Below are positions 1 through 8,935 of a stretch of 64,000 nucleotides of DNA, in pieces. Within the stretch, counting starts at the first letter, position 1. Every line of letters starts with the position of its first letter. The translations under genes were made by a program, and so were the position numbers. Source of the stretch: JBEKIK01 sp963838495. GTDB lineage: Bacteria > Planctomycetota > Planctomycetia > Pirellulales > Thermoguttaceae. Below the pieces are notes generated by a model. The model was not told the origin of the DNA. It did not search any database and saw nothing but the letters and a program-made list of their open reading frames with translations. The DNA lies in contig CAWIRC010000001.1 in assembly GCA_963838495.1 (NCBI GenBank), positions 1,612,001-1,676,000 on the forward strand. The letters run 5' to 3'.

Positions 1-766
1 AACGTGCAGCGGTTCTTGCCGATTGCCCACGGTGTGGATTTGCAGGGCGACGAAACCCTTGGGGGTCATGGAGTCTTTTATTTCGGCGCGGGGCACGCCG
101 TTGAGCCAGGTTTTGATCGATTCGCCGATGGCCTCGATGCGGAGATGGTTCCACTCGTTGGGTTTGCAGATTTTCTCGCCTTGCTCGGAGAATTTTTTAT
201 TATCGCCGCCCAGCAAGCCGGGGTAGAGCCATTGGCGGCGCCCTTCGTCGAGGATGCCGGCGGTCCAAAAGCGGACTTTTTTCGTGTCCATGTCGATTTT
301 GCATTGATACCCGTGCACGCGCCCGGCTTCAATTTTGATTTCCTTGTCGCCGGATTTGACGGTTATTGGTTTGTCGAAACACTGGCTGCGGAATTGCACG
401 CCGGCGTTTAGAGCCGGATCGACTTTGCAATCGACTTCAAGGATGAAATCGGCATAGTTCTTTTCGTGGCAGAGAAAACTGTTTGGGGAATTGGGAGCGG
501 AGGCGCCCACGATCATGCCGTCTTCGACCGCGTACTTGGCCTTGCCGCCGCGCTTCGGTCCAACCGTTTAAAGTTTTGCCGTCGAACAGCGGGACGAAAC
601 CGTCGGCCGTATCGTTGTAAAGCGCCATCTCCAAGCGGGGAGGCGTTATGGGATTAATGGGATTATATCTAGAAGCGTCATAGTTCTTGTCGTTGGCATA
701 CATCGCGGAGCCGACTACGGACAAGATGGCGACAGCCGCGAAAAAAACATAATGGCGAATCTTCAT
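1..766 (-). CDS. DUF1080 (3-keto-disaccharide hydrolase-like) secreted protein, 3' end outside window, frameshifted
   Basis: The product starts with a signal peptide (MKIRHYVFFAAVAILSVVGS) and continues into LFDGKTLNGWTE, the typical opening of the DUF1080 jelly-roll domain, which is expanded in Planctomycetota and often predicted to act on glycosides outside the cytoplasm. Reading changes frame at about 548-554: before it the frame gives GWTEA, after it the other frame gives GGKAKYAVEDGMIVG and then conserved stretches such as YADFILEVDCKVD and NAGVQFRSQ down to the window edge, where the gene is cut off. One surplus base in GCGCGGCGG explains the shift. The family call is firm; substrate is unknown. 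Confidence 0.82.
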
Positions 767-898
767 GACAAAATCCTTTGCAAAAGGATGAAATGCATGA
801 CTAGAACATCCTGAACAGTTTATGGGAGTTCAGCCCGCAAGGCAAGCCGAAATTACATGGGCAGGTGCGTTTCATATAATGCCAATAACGTCAAACTT

Positions 899-926
899 AA
901 GCCCACGGGTTGCAACCCGTGGGCTT
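899..926. repeat. perfect hairpin, CCCACGGGTTGCAACCCGTGGG type
   Basis: An 11-bp perfect stem (AAGCCCACGGG pairing with CCCGTGGGCTT) lies between the DUF1080 gene and dapL. Nearly the same hairpin recurs at 25996-26024 after cinA, so it is a dispersed family. There is no long T-run here, so terminator function is uncertain. Confidence 0.7.
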
Positions 927-1038
927 GTAGGACACTTGATCTTTAAAAAGCCGTCGCCTTGCCGAAAACCGCCCTTTGAGATAAACTTTCTTTTTGACCG
1001 ATGAATCCAAGTCCTGTTACCATTTACGCGTCACTACC

Positions 1039-2259
1039 ATGAGCGATCCTTATTTTCAAACGCTTTTTGCCGAACGGATCGGCGGCAGCGCCTATGGCAA
1101 GGGCACCGATATCTACAAGTTCGAGAAGATCAAGCGGGCCAAGCGCAAGGCCCTGGCCGATCATCCGGAGCGGAAACTGGTCGATTTCGGCATCGGTGAG
1201 AACGACGAGATGGCCGCCGAATCGGTTCGCCGGGTGATGGCCCGGGAAATCAACCAGCCGCAGAACCGCGGCTATGCCGACAACGGCATTGCCGAGTTCA
1301 AAGAGGCGGTTGCCAGGCTGATGGCCCGGGAGTTCAACGTCCGGCTCGATCCGATAACCGAAATTAACCATTGCATAGGCACGAAAACCGCGTTGGCCAT
1401 GTTGCCGGCGGCGTTTATCAATCCCGGCGACGTGACGCTGATGACCGTGCCCGGTTATCCGGTGGCCGGCACGCACACGAAGTATTACGGCGGCGAGGTG
1501 TATCGGCTGCCTCTTCGGGCGGAAAACGATTTTCTGCCCGACTTGGATTCCATCCCCGCCGACGTCCGCCGGAGGGCGAAACTGCTGGTTTTGAATTACC
1601 CCAACAGTCCGACGGGCAAGGTGGCCACGCGGGATTTTTACGCCAAAGTGGTGGATTTCGCCTTGGCCAACCGCATCGTGGTGGTTCAGGATGCCGCCCA
1701 TTTGATGCTCAGTTATGAAGACCGGCCGCTGAGTTTTTTGGAAGTGCCCGGCGCTCGGGACGTGGGCGTGGAGGTGCATTCGCTCTCAAAGGGTTGGAAC
1801 ATGATCGGCTGGCGCCTGGGTTGGGTGTGCGGGCACGAACGCCTGGTCCGAGCCTTCGCCGACGTCAAGGACAATTGCGACTCCGGCCAGTTCATCGCCA
1901 TTCAAAGGGCCGCCATTACGGCACTGGATGACGCGGAAATCCCGCACCGCATCCGGGCAAAGTACGAGCGACGGCTGGGGAAACTGGTGGAAACGCTGCG
2001 GCGTTGCGGATTCAAGTGCCAAATGCCCGGCGGAACTTATTTTCTGTATGTGCCCAGTCCAAAGGGCGTTGCCGGAGGGCCGCAGTTCGCCACGGCCGAG
2101 GATTGCAGCCAATACTTGATTACCGAACACTCGATTTGCACGGTGCCATGGGACGATGCCGGGGCGTTCTTGCGGCTTTCAGCTACCTACGAGGCGGCCG
2201 AAGACGCATTAATGGCCGAGACCGAAACACGGCTCATGAAACTTCGGCTGGTATTCTAA
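1039..2259 (+). CDS. dapL: LL-diaminopimelate aminotransferase
   Basis: A fold-type I PLP aminotransferase of 406 residues, the usual length for DapL. It converts tetrahydrodipicolinate directly to LL-diaminopimelate for lysine and peptidoglycan synthesis. Visible signatures are the N-terminal FAERIGGSAYGKGTDIYKFE block, the substrate-loop region around VPGYPVAGTHTKYYGGEVY, LNYPNSPTGKVA, and the PLP-lysine motif SLSKGWNMIGWRLGW at about residue 255. The ATG at 1039 (MSDPYFQTLFAERIGG) matches the family start; 15 codons upstream in frame are not family-like. dapB lies at the other end of the window, consistent with the aminotransferase pathway. A related class I aminotransferase is possible but less likely. 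Confidence 0.88.
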   Translation: MSDPYFQTLFAERIGGSAYGKGTDIYKFEKIKRAKRKALADHPERKLVDFGIGENDEMAAESVRRVMAREINQPQNRGYADNGIAEFKEAVARLMAREFNVRLDPITEINHCIGTKTALAMLPAAFINPGDVTLMTVPGYPVAGTHTKYYGGEVYRLPLRAENDFLPDLDSIPADVRRRAKLLVLNYPNSPTGKVATRDFYAKVVDFALANRIVVVQDAAHLMLSYEDRPLSFLEVPGARDVGVEVHSLSKGWNMIGWRLGWVCGHERLVRAFADVKDNCDSGQFIAIQRAAITALDDAEIPHRIRAKYERRLGKLVETLRRCGFKCQMPGGTYFLYVPSPKGVAGGPQFATAEDCSQYLITEHSICTVPWDDAGAFLRLSATYEAAEDALMAETETRLMKLRLVF

Positions 2260-2368
2260 TTCCCGCGCTCGCCGACCATGCTCCGCATGGTGCCTGCTCG
2301 CGGCTAAACGATTACCTTTTTCAATTCACGCACTCGGCGACCAAGAAAACAATGTCGTAAAGCAAATC

Positions 2369-2419
2369 AGAGCCGGGGCGTGTCGCCCCGGCGTTTCCGG
2401 GCCGACACGCCCCGGCTCT
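2369..2419. repeat. long intergenic palindrome (17-bp arms)
   Basis: AGAGCCGGGGCGTGTCG and its reverse complement flank a GC-rich loop that contains a shorter CCCCGG/CCGGG pair. It lies between dapL and the tetR promoter. It could act as a strong bidirectional hairpin terminator but lacks a T-tract; it looks like one copy of a dispersed palindromic family. Confidence 0.7.
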
Positions 2420-2455
2420 TAATATGAACAAACCACCCATAAGACGTATTATAAT

Positions 2456-2484
2456 TTGACATCGAGCCATTGTGAACGTATAAT
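2456..2484 (+). promoter_or_regulatory. consensus sigma-70 promoter of the tetR-exporter operon
   Basis: TTGACA at 2456-2461 and TATAAT at 2479-2484 are both perfect consensus hexamers separated by exactly 17 bp. A strong ribosome-binding site (AGAGGTG, 2491-2497) and the tetR ATG at 2502 follow. Confidence 0.85.
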
Positions 2485-2490
2485 CACAAT
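2469..2490. promoter_or_regulatory. TetR operator, perfect inverted repeat over the -10 box
   Basis: ATTGTGA, 8 bp, TCACAAT: a perfect 7-bp inverted repeat that covers the -10 hexamer and half the spacer of the operon promoter. A regulator bound here would block RNA polymerase, as expected for an autorepressing TetR protein encoded directly downstream. The match to this regulator is inferred from position. Confidence 0.72.
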
Positions 2491-2501
2491 AGAGGTGTTT
2501 T

Positions 2502-3113
2502 ATGAGTGAAGAGAAATTGGATACGCAAATTCGCCGGGAGCAGATTGCACAGGCGGCCTTGGAATTGATCGCCGGCCAGGGATTGCGGAAGCTTAATGTA
2601 GCCGCGGTCGCCCGGCGGGTTGGACTGGTGCCGTCGGGCATTTACCGGCACTTTCACAGCAAGAATGAAATCCTGCATGCCGTGCTGGACCGGATCAGGC
2701 AGCGGCTTATGGAAAACGTCCAGGCCGCTTGCCAGGAACACGCCGATCCGCTGGAGTGCCTGCGCGACGTGCTGATGCGGCACATCCGCTTTATTCGGGA
2801 AGGCCGGGCGATTCCGCGAATCATCTTTTCCGACGACTTTCACGGCGGGCATCCGGAATTGAAAGAAAAAGTCCTCGACATTTTCAGCCAATACTCCGGC
2901 CAGCTAGCCGATATCGTGCGGCGCGGCCAAGAGCAGGGCCTTGTGCGCGGCGACCTGGATCCGGCCACGGTGGCCATGATGGTCTTTGGCATCGTCTTGC
3001 CGGCGGGAATCCTGTGGCATCTGACCGAGGGTGGATTCGACGTCACGCGGCATGCCGAGCGGGCATGGGAGATGCTCCGTAATGCAATTGTTTGTGATGA
3101 GGGAAAGCGGTAA
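2502..3113 (+). CDS. TetR/AcrR family transcriptional repressor
   Basis: 203 residues with an N-terminal helix-turn-helix (about residues 10-55: RREQIAQAALELIAGQGL, then VAAVARRVGLVPSGIYRHF, HSKNEILHAV) and a helical ligand-binding C-terminal domain. It is the first gene of an exporter operon in the order regulator, membrane-fusion protein, ATPase, ATPase, permease, permease. That is the order of E. coli cecR-ybhG-ybhF-ybhS-ybhR, with ybhF split into two genes here. It probably represses itself and the exporter through the palindrome over its promoter and is released by an exported compound; the ligand cannot be read from sequence. Confidence 0.88.
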   Translation: MSEEKLDTQIRREQIAQAALELIAGQGLRKLNVAAVARRVGLVPSGIYRHFHSKNEILHAVLDRIRQRLMENVQAACQEHADPLECLRDVLMRHIRFIREGRAIPRIIFSDDFHGGHPELKEKVLDIFSQYSGQLADIVRRGQEQGLVRGDLDPATVAMMVFGIVLPAGILWHLTEGGFDVTRHAERAWEMLRNAIVCDEGKR

Positions 3114-3161
3114 TTATCGGCAAGATGTGAATTATTATTCACCAATTAAACATCATTGATT

Positions 3162-4313
3162 ATGAAACTGAAGCTGCTAATTCTGATTTTGGTCCTGGCC
3201 GTAGCGGGCGGCGGTGTGTATTGGTTTAACAACAATCACAAGGCGGAAATGTCGTCTGGGATCAATGTATCGGGCAACATCGAGGCCACAATTGCCGACG
3301 TGAGTTTCAAAATCGCCGGCCGCGTAGTCGAACGGCCGGTGGATGAAGGATATATGGTCAAAAAAGCCGACCTGGTGGCCTTACTCGACGACGCCGACCT
3401 GAAATGCGACGTGGCGATGCGGGCGGCGGAACTTTCGACCGCCCAGGCCGCGCTGGCCGAACTGGAGGCCGGCAGCCGGAAAGAGGACATAGCCGCGGCC
3501 GAGGCAGCCATGCACAAGGCCGAATTCGCACTGGCCGACCTGGAGGCCGGATCGCGCCCGCAGGAAATTGCCTTTGCCGAGGCGTCCTTAAGCGCGGCCG
3601 AGGCCCAGAAGGCGGAATCTCAAGCCGATTACAATCGGGCATACCGACTTTATGTTGTACAGAAGAAAATAATCTCCAAAGAGCAATACGACGCGGCAAA
3701 AGCGGTTTACGACATAGCCGTCCAGCGTTATCGCGAGGCGGTGGAACATCTTGCATTGGTCAAGGAAGGTTCGCGCAAACAGCAGATCGAGGAGGCCAGG
3801 GCGGCCTACAATCAGGCAATAGCCCAGTACGACCTGGTCAAGGCGGGACCAAGGAAGGAAACCATCGACCAAGCCCGGGCCAGGGTCAAACAGGCCGAGG
3901 CCGCATTGGATTTGGCACAGACCCGCCTGGGCTACGCCACGCTGGCCGCTCCGATGTCGGGGGTGGTGATGTCGAAGAACATCGAACCGGGCGAATATGT
4001 GGCGCCGGGCACGCCTGTGGTTACCGTGGGCGATTTGCTAAACGTTTGGCTCAGGGCTTACATTCCTGAAACTGAACTGGGGCGGGTCAAGGTGGGGCAA
4101 AAGGCGAAAGTTACAACCGACACGTATCCGGGAAAGGTTTACGAAGGCCGGGTGTCGTTTATCGCCCAGGAGGCCGAGTTCACGCCCAAGAATGTGCAAA
4201 CCGAAAAAGAACGGGTGAAACTGGTGTATCGGATCAAGATCGACATCACCAATCCAAATATGGAATTAAAACCCGGTATGCCGGCCGATGCGGTGATCGA
4301 GACGGGGAAATAA
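3162..4313 (+). CDS. HlyD-family membrane fusion protein (YbhG-like)
   Basis: 383 residues: an N-terminal membrane anchor (LLILILVLAVAGGGVYW), a first half-lipoyl/barrel segment (VSGNIEATIADVSFKIAGRV), a long coiled coil with repeated ELEAGSRKEDIAAAEAA-type units (about residues 90-250), and the second half-lipoyl/beta-barrel (AAPMSGVVMSKNIEPGEYV). This is the periplasmic adaptor of an ABC exporter. The ATG at 3162 is preferred to an in-frame TTG two codons earlier. The gene lies 48 bp after tetR and 16 bp before the first ATPase, so it is presumably co-transcribed. In E. coli the equivalent system exports cefoperazone and cations; substrate here is unknown. Confidence 0.87.
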   Translation: MKLKLLILILVLAVAGGGVYWFNNNHKAEMSSGINVSGNIEATIADVSFKIAGRVVERPVDEGYMVKKADLVALLDDADLKCDVAMRAAELSTAQAALAELEAGSRKEDIAAAEAAMHKAEFALADLEAGSRPQEIAFAEASLSAAEAQKAESQADYNRAYRLYVVQKKIISKEQYDAAKAVYDIAVQRYREAVEHLALVKEGSRKQQIEEARAAYNQAIAQYDLVKAGPRKETIDQARARVKQAEAALDLAQTRLGYATLAAPMSGVVMSKNIEPGEYVAPGTPVVTVGDLLNVWLRAYIPETELGRVKVGQKAKVTTDTYPGKVYEGRVSFIAQEAEFTPKNVQTEKERVKLVYRIKIDITNPNMELKPGMPADAVIETGK

Positions 4314-4329
4314 GGATGAGGGATGAGAG

Positions 4330-5253
4330 ATGCAAGCCATTCGAGCCGAAAATTTGACGAAGCGCTTTGGCGATTTAACGGCGGTCGATTCGCTCAGCCT
4401 GGAGGTGGCCGAGGGGGAGATTTTCGGGCTGGTCGGGCCGGACGGCGCCGGCAAAACCACGACCATGCGGCTCTTGACCTCGATCATGGAACCAGATTCG
4501 GGCCAGGCATGGGTCGCCGGATATCACATCGTCAAGCAGGCCGAGGCCATCAAGGAGAACATCGGCTACATGAGCCAGCGGTTCGGACTGTATCCGGACT
4601 TGACCGTGATGGAAAACATCAATTTTTACGCCGACGTGTATTGCGAGCCACACAAGGGCCGGCAGGAAAAAATCGAGCGCCTGCTGGCGTTCAGCAATCT
4701 TACCCCTTTTAAAAAACGGTTGGCCGACAATCTATCGGGCGGCATGAAGCAGAAGCTCGGCCTGGCCTGCGCGTTGATCCACACGCCCAAGGTCCTGTTT
4801 CTGGACGAGCCCACAAACGGCGTCGATCCGGTGTTGCGCCGCGATTTCTGGCGGATTTTATACCGCCTGCTGCGGGAAAAGGTGACTATTTTTGTTTCCA
4901 CGGCTTATCTGGACGAGGCCGAACGCTGCAATCGCGTGGCCTTGATCGACCGAGGCAAGATGCTGGCCTGCGGCACGCCGGACGAAGTCAAGACGCTGAT
5001 GCGCGGCACGATCCTGGAAATCCGCTGCGATGAGCCGCGCAAGGTTGCCGCACTATTAAAGGGAAAAATGACCGGCGCCACCGTGGGATTGTTCGGCGAC
5101 AAGGTGCACGTCGTGGGATATGAACCGGAAGATTCGCTCACTTCGGCAGCCAAGAGTTTACTTGCCGGTGCAGGGATTGCCCAGGCGGGCATCAGGCAGA
5201 TCGAGCCCACTCTGGAGGACGTGTTCGTTTCCGTGCTGGCGGAGAAGGGATGA
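4330..5253 (+). CDS. ABC transporter ATP-binding protein (YbhF N-half-like)
   Basis: 307 residues with Walker A GPDGAGKTT (about 37-45), Q-loop YMSQRFGLYPDLTV, ABC signature NLSGGMKQKL, Walker B VLFLDEPTNGVDP and the switch His replaced in STAYLDEA (A where many have H). A C-terminal extension of about 90 residues (MRGTILEIRCDEP to LEDVFVSVLAEKG) is the DUF4162-type tail of ABC-2 exporter ATPases. It powers the two permeases downstream, probably as a heterodimer with the second ATPase. The loss of the switch His suggests this may be the less active half of the pair; that is inference. Confidence 0.87.
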   Translation: MQAIRAENLTKRFGDLTAVDSLSLEVAEGEIFGLVGPDGAGKTTTMRLLTSIMEPDSGQAWVAGYHIVKQAEAIKENIGYMSQRFGLYPDLTVMENINFYADVYCEPHKGRQEKIERLLAFSNLTPFKKRLADNLSGGMKQKLGLACALIHTPKVLFLDEPTNGVDPVLRRDFWRILYRLLREKVTIFVSTAYLDEAERCNRVALIDRGKMLACGTPDEVKTLMRGTILEIRCDEPRKVAALLKGKMTGATVGLFGDKVHVVGYEPEDSLTSAAKSLLAGAGIAQAGIRQIEPTLEDVFVSVLAEKG

Positions 5254-5297
5254 GGGATGAGGGATTAAAGTAGGCAGTGGGCAGAAAACTTAGCCAC

Positions 5298-5326
5298 TCG
5301 TTCCCACGCGGGAGCGTGGGAACGAG
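5298..5326. repeat. hairpin of the GTTCCCACGC family
   Basis: CTCGTTCCCACGC, a 3-nt loop and its complement form a 13-bp stem between the two ATPase genes. Related hairpins occur at 37909-37935 and 37977-38003, so this is a dispersed palindrome and not a unique terminator. Confidence 0.75.
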
Positions 5327-5362
5327 ATAAATAATTTTAATTTACTTGTGCAACCTGCCACG

Positions 5363-5470
5363 GCCCTCACCCCCTGCCCCTCTCCCAAAGGGAGAGGGGA
5401 GAAATATGCAAAAGTCCACTAACCCTGCCCCCTCTCCCAAAGGGAGAGGGGAGAAATATGCAAAAGTCCA
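5363..5470. repeat. tandem CTCTCCC-AAA-GGGAGAG palindromic repeat, two copies
   Basis: Two adjacent copies of a unit made of CCCTGCCCC, the palindrome CTCTCCCAAAGGGAGAG and the tail GGGAGAAATATGCAAAAGTCC. The second copy runs into the next ATPase gene: its purine-rich tail gives an SD-like GAGGGGAG and an ATG at 5458. It belongs to the most abundant repeat family of the window. Confidence 0.85.
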
Positions 5471-6462
5471 AGCATAACCGACAAACTATGAACGCCGTAA
5501 ACAACGACAAGGCTGTGATTGTGGAAAACCTGGAAAAGCGATTTGGCGGGTTTGTGGCCGTAAATCGCGTTAGCTTTCAGGTCGGCAAGGGCGAGATATT
5601 CGGTTTTTTGGGGCCCAACGGGGCGGGCAAATCGACCACCATCCGCATGTTGTGCGGAATTCTGGAGCCTACGTCCGGCTCGGGAATCGTTGCCGGTTAT
5701 GACATCCGCACGCAGCAGGAAAAAATCAAGGCCAACATCGGCTACATGAGCCAGAAGTTCTCGCTCTACCAGGACCTGACGGTAGAGGAGAACATCGATT
5801 TTTACAGCGGCATATATAACATTCCGAATCAACTCAAAAACGAGCGCAAACAGTGGGTCATTGAAATGGCCGGGCTGGAAGAACATCGCCACCGGCCCAC
5901 GGCATTGCTTTCCGGCGGATGGAAGCAAAGGCTTGCCCTGGGCTGCGCGATTTTGCATCGGCCGCCGATCGTGTTCCTCGACGAGCCCACCTCGGGCGTT
6001 GATCCCATCAGCCGCCGGGCGTTTTGGGAGTTGATATACGAGATGTCGGGCAAAGGCGTCACCGTTTTTGTTACCACGCACTACATGGACGAGGCCGAAT
6101 ACTGCGACCGCCTGGGACTCATCTATCGGGGCGAGCTGGTCGCCCTGGGCACGCCGGAGCAGCTTAAACACGAATATATGGCAGAAAAGGTGCTGGAGGT
6201 GTATTGCGACCGGCCGGAAACGGCCATGGGCGAGATCGAAGAGTTGCCCGCCGTTAAAGAAGCGGCCCTTTTCGGCCGCGGGCTGCACGTGGTGGCCGAC
6301 GACGCCGAGGCGGCAGCCGAATCGATCCGCCAATTGCTCGACCGGCAGGGATACCGGATCGAGCGGGTGGAGAAAATCACTCCTTCGCTGGAAGACGTGT
6401 TCGTATCGCTCATCGAGACCCGGGACCGCACCGAGCGGCCCCAGGAGGAGGTGCGGGCATGA
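5458..6462 (+). CDS. ABC transporter ATP-binding protein (YbhF C-half-like)
   Basis: 334 residues with Walker A GPNGAGKST, Q-loop YMSQKFSLYQDLTV, signature LLSGGWKQRL, Walker B IVFLDEPTSGVDP and an intact switch His (TTHYMDEAEYC), plus the DUF4162-type C-terminus ending in PSLEDVFVSLIETRD. The start is ambiguous: ATG 5458 has an SD-like GAGGGGAG but both lie inside a repeat copy, while ATG 5488 (MNAVNNDKAVIVENLEKRFGG) sits closer to the conserved domain. The stop overlaps the next start (ATGA). It supplies the catalytically complete half of the ATPase pair for this exporter. Confidence 0.87.
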   Translation: MQKSKHNRQTMNAVNNDKAVIVENLEKRFGGFVAVNRVSFQVGKGEIFGFLGPNGAGKSTTIRMLCGILEPTSGSGIVAGYDIRTQQEKIKANIGYMSQKFSLYQDLTVEENIDFYSGIYNIPNQLKNERKQWVIEMAGLEEHRHRPTALLSGGWKQRLALGCAILHRPPIVFLDEPTSGVDPISRRAFWELIYEMSGKGVTVFVTTHYMDEAEYCDRLGLIYRGELVALGTPEQLKHEYMAEKVLEVYCDRPETAMGEIEELPAVKEAALFGRGLHVVADDAEAAAESIRQLLDRQGYRIERVEKITPSLEDVFVSLIETRDRTERPQEEVRA

Positions 6463-7591
6463 GACCGTTGCGCGTTTGGGCCGTTGCCCGCAAGGAATTT
6501 TTGCACGTTTTGCGCGACGTCCGCAGTTTGATCGGGCGCTCGCCATACCGATGATGATGCTCATGCTTTTCGGGTATGCCTTGACGCTCGACGTGGACAG
6601 GGTTCCGCTGGTGGTCTGGGACCAGAGCGGCACCGAGCGGAGCAGGGAGTTGATCGCTCAATTCGCCGGTTCCCGGTATTTTTCCTTACGCGAGTATTTG
6701 AACAACAACAATGAAATTACGCAGGCCATCGATTCCGGCCGGGCCCTGGCGGCAATGGTGATACCCCGTGATTATGCGCAGCGGATCGCCTCGCATCGCG
6801 ACGCCGAGGTGCAATTTATAGTCGATGGCAGCGATTCGAACACCGCCACCATCGCCCTGGGATATGCCGAGGCGGTTACTCAAACTTATTCGCAAAACCT
6901 GGTGATAAAGGCCATCCAGCGGATCGGTGGGCCGGCCTTGCAGCAGCCCTTGGACGTACGACCCAGGGTATGGTTCAACGAGGACATGGAATCGCGGAAT
7001 TTCATCATTCCCGGCCTGATCGGCGTGCTGATGATGGTCATCGCGGCGCTGATGACTTCGCTGACCGTCGCCCGCGAGTGGGAACGAGGAACTATGGAAC
7101 AGCTCATCTCCACTCCGGTAAAGGGACCGGAATTGATCATCGGCAAGCTGATTCCGTATTTCACCATCGCATTTTTCGACGTTTTGCTGGCAGTCATTAT
7201 GTCCCAAGTTCTCTTTCACGTCCCCTTGCGCGGCAACATGCTGTTTTTATTCGGCATGACGATCGTTTTTTTGGTGGGCACCATGTCGATGGGCATGGTA
7301 ATCAGCATCAACACCAAAAATCAACTGCTGGCCAGCCAGTTTGCCATGGTGGCCACTTATTTGCCTTCGTTTTTGCTGTCGGGATTCATGTTTTCGATCT
7401 CGAACATGCCCAAGCCGATCCAGATAGTCACATACGCCGTGCCGGCCAGGTATTTCGTATATTTGCTCAAGGGGATTTATCTGAAAGGAGTGGGCTTTAA
7501 TGTGATGTGGGGCGAGGCGATATTGCTGGTAATTTACGCCGCCGTGATGTTCTTGGCGGCGATAGTAATGTTCAAGAAGAAATTGACGTAG
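6459..7591 (+). CDS. ABC-2 type permease (YbhS-like), frameshifted near its start
   Basis: Starts at ATG 6459, overlapping the ATPase stop. The first 26 codons (MRPLRVWAVARKEFLHVLRD) are the usual cytosolic start of ABC-2 permeases, then the frame changes at about 6534. The remainder, ALAIPMMMLMLFGYALTLDV onward, is a complete permease: first TM, a large periplasmic domain (VQFIVDGSDSNTATIALGY), then five TMs from NFIIPGLIGVLMMVIAALMT to AAVMFLAAIVMF. One lost G in GATCGGGCGCTC explains the break, so an intact gene of about 377 codons is likely in the organism. It partners the permease immediately downstream. Confidence 0.83.
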
Positions 7592-7689
7592 GACAGGTTT
7601 TTCAGCGGATAGTGGACGATGAACAGTGAACAGCGGATCGACAACAATGTTTAGCCGCGAGCCGAAGGCGAGCGATAATTTATAATTCA

Positions 7690-7764
7690 CCCTCACCCTG
7701 GCCCTCTCCGGGCACCACGTAGGGGTCGGGAGAGGGGATACGAAAATAACAGGGGGAGAGGGGA
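7690..7764. repeat. degenerate CTCTCCC/GGGAGAGGGG repeat
   Basis: CCTCACCCTGGCCCTCTCC, then a TCGGGAGAGGGG arm and a second GGGGGAGAGGGG arm, ending 14 bases before the next permease start. The middle is altered by GGCACCACGTAGGGG. Same family as at 5363-5470. Confidence 0.7.
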
Positions 7765-7778
7765 CGTGCAAATAAATC

Positions 7779-8904
7779 ATGTTTGAACGCATAAAACACA
7801 TGTTGATCAAGGAGTTCATCCAGGTCTTTCGCGACCCGCGGATGCGGACGGTGATTTTCGTCATCCCCTGCATACAAGTGTTCGTGATCAGCTATGCCAT
7901 TTCCATGGACGTCAAGCACGTGCCTACCGCGGTTTACGACCTGGACAACAGCCAATCCAGCCGGGACGTGGTGGCCAGTTTCGTGCGCTCGGGTTATTTC
8001 GACGTGGTCGAACGCATAACCACGGATAAAGAAGCCACGGCCCTGCTGGACCGCAGCAAGGTGAGCGCGATACTGCACATCATGCACGGATTTTCCGATG
8101 ATCTGCGCGGGCCGAACCGCCGTGCTGCAGGTGCTTGTTGACGGCACTGACTCGAACACGGCGAACATCGTGCAAAGTTACGCGGTGAAAATCGCCGCGG
8201 CCTATTCGCAAAATATTCTTGTGCAAAAATACGAGCGGCTTATGGGGGCAATAAACTTGCCCGGCCGGCCCGCTCTCGAAACCCGGGCATGGTTCAACGA
8301 AAACCTGGAAAGCCGCAACTTTTTCGTCCCCGGCGTGTTGGTGGTCGTAGTCTCCATTGTCACCATGCTCCTAACCAGCATGGCCGTGGTGCGGGAACGG
8401 GAGATCGGAACTATGGAACAGATCATGGTCACCCCCATCACGCCCGCCGAATTCATCCTCGGTAAGACGATCCCTTTCGCGCTCATCGGACTGATCGACG
8501 TGGGATTGGTCACCCTGATCGGCAGGTTCTGGTTCCAGGTACCCATCCGCGGCGATCTTGTCTTGCTGTTTTTCGCCACCGGGTTGTATTTGATGACCAT
8601 GCTGGGCATCGGGCTGTTTGTCTCCACGGTAAGCCAGACGCAGCAGCAAGCCATGATCAGCACGTTCTTCTTTTTCTTTCCGGCCATGCTGCTTTCGGGC
8701 TTCGCCTTTCCCATCGCCAACATGCCCCAGCCGGTGCAGTGGCTGACCTTGTTCGATCCACTACGATATTTCCTCGTGATCGTCCGCTCGATATTTCTAA
8801 AAGGCGTGGGCCTGGAAATCCTTTGGCCGGACATGCTTGCCCTGGCCCTTATGGGCGTGTTCATGCTCACCCTGGCGTCAAAGCGATTCCACAAGACTCT
8901 ATAA
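7779..8904 (+). CDS. ABC-2 type permease (YbhR-like), frameshifted
   Basis: The N-terminal frame (MFERIKHMLIKEFIQVFRDP, TM VIFVIPCIQVFVISYAISMD, then periplasmic YDLDNSQSSRDVVASF) breaks at about 8103-8109 in CTGCGCGGGCC. The other frame continues with AGRTAVLQVLVDGTDSNTAN and the C-terminal TMs (FFVPGVLVVVVSIVTMLLTS to LALALMGVFMLTLA). The two halves together are a full permease of about 375 residues paralogous to the gene before it. It is the last gene of the tetR-led exporter operon; 187 bp containing a repeat separate it from the first permease. Confidence 0.82.
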
Positions 8905-8935
8905 TTGTCATTCCATAATGTATACCAAAGCATAA

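Noticed and set aside
1024..1779. Long minus-strand ORF opposite dapL
   Set aside because: It is the GC-rich antisense shadow of a clear aminotransferase gene and has no family features.
5363..5470. CRISPR array
   Set aside because: Repeats are palindromic with no variable spacers, two copies only, and no cas genes in the window.
6068..6458. Extended N-terminus of the first permease ORF
   Set aside because: This frame overlaps the ATPase gene out of frame; the true permease start is ATG 6459 with a one-base frameshift near 6534.
5419..6633. 404-codon minus-strand ORF opposite the second ATPase gene
   Set aside because: Antisense of an intact ABC ATPase with all motifs on the plus strand.
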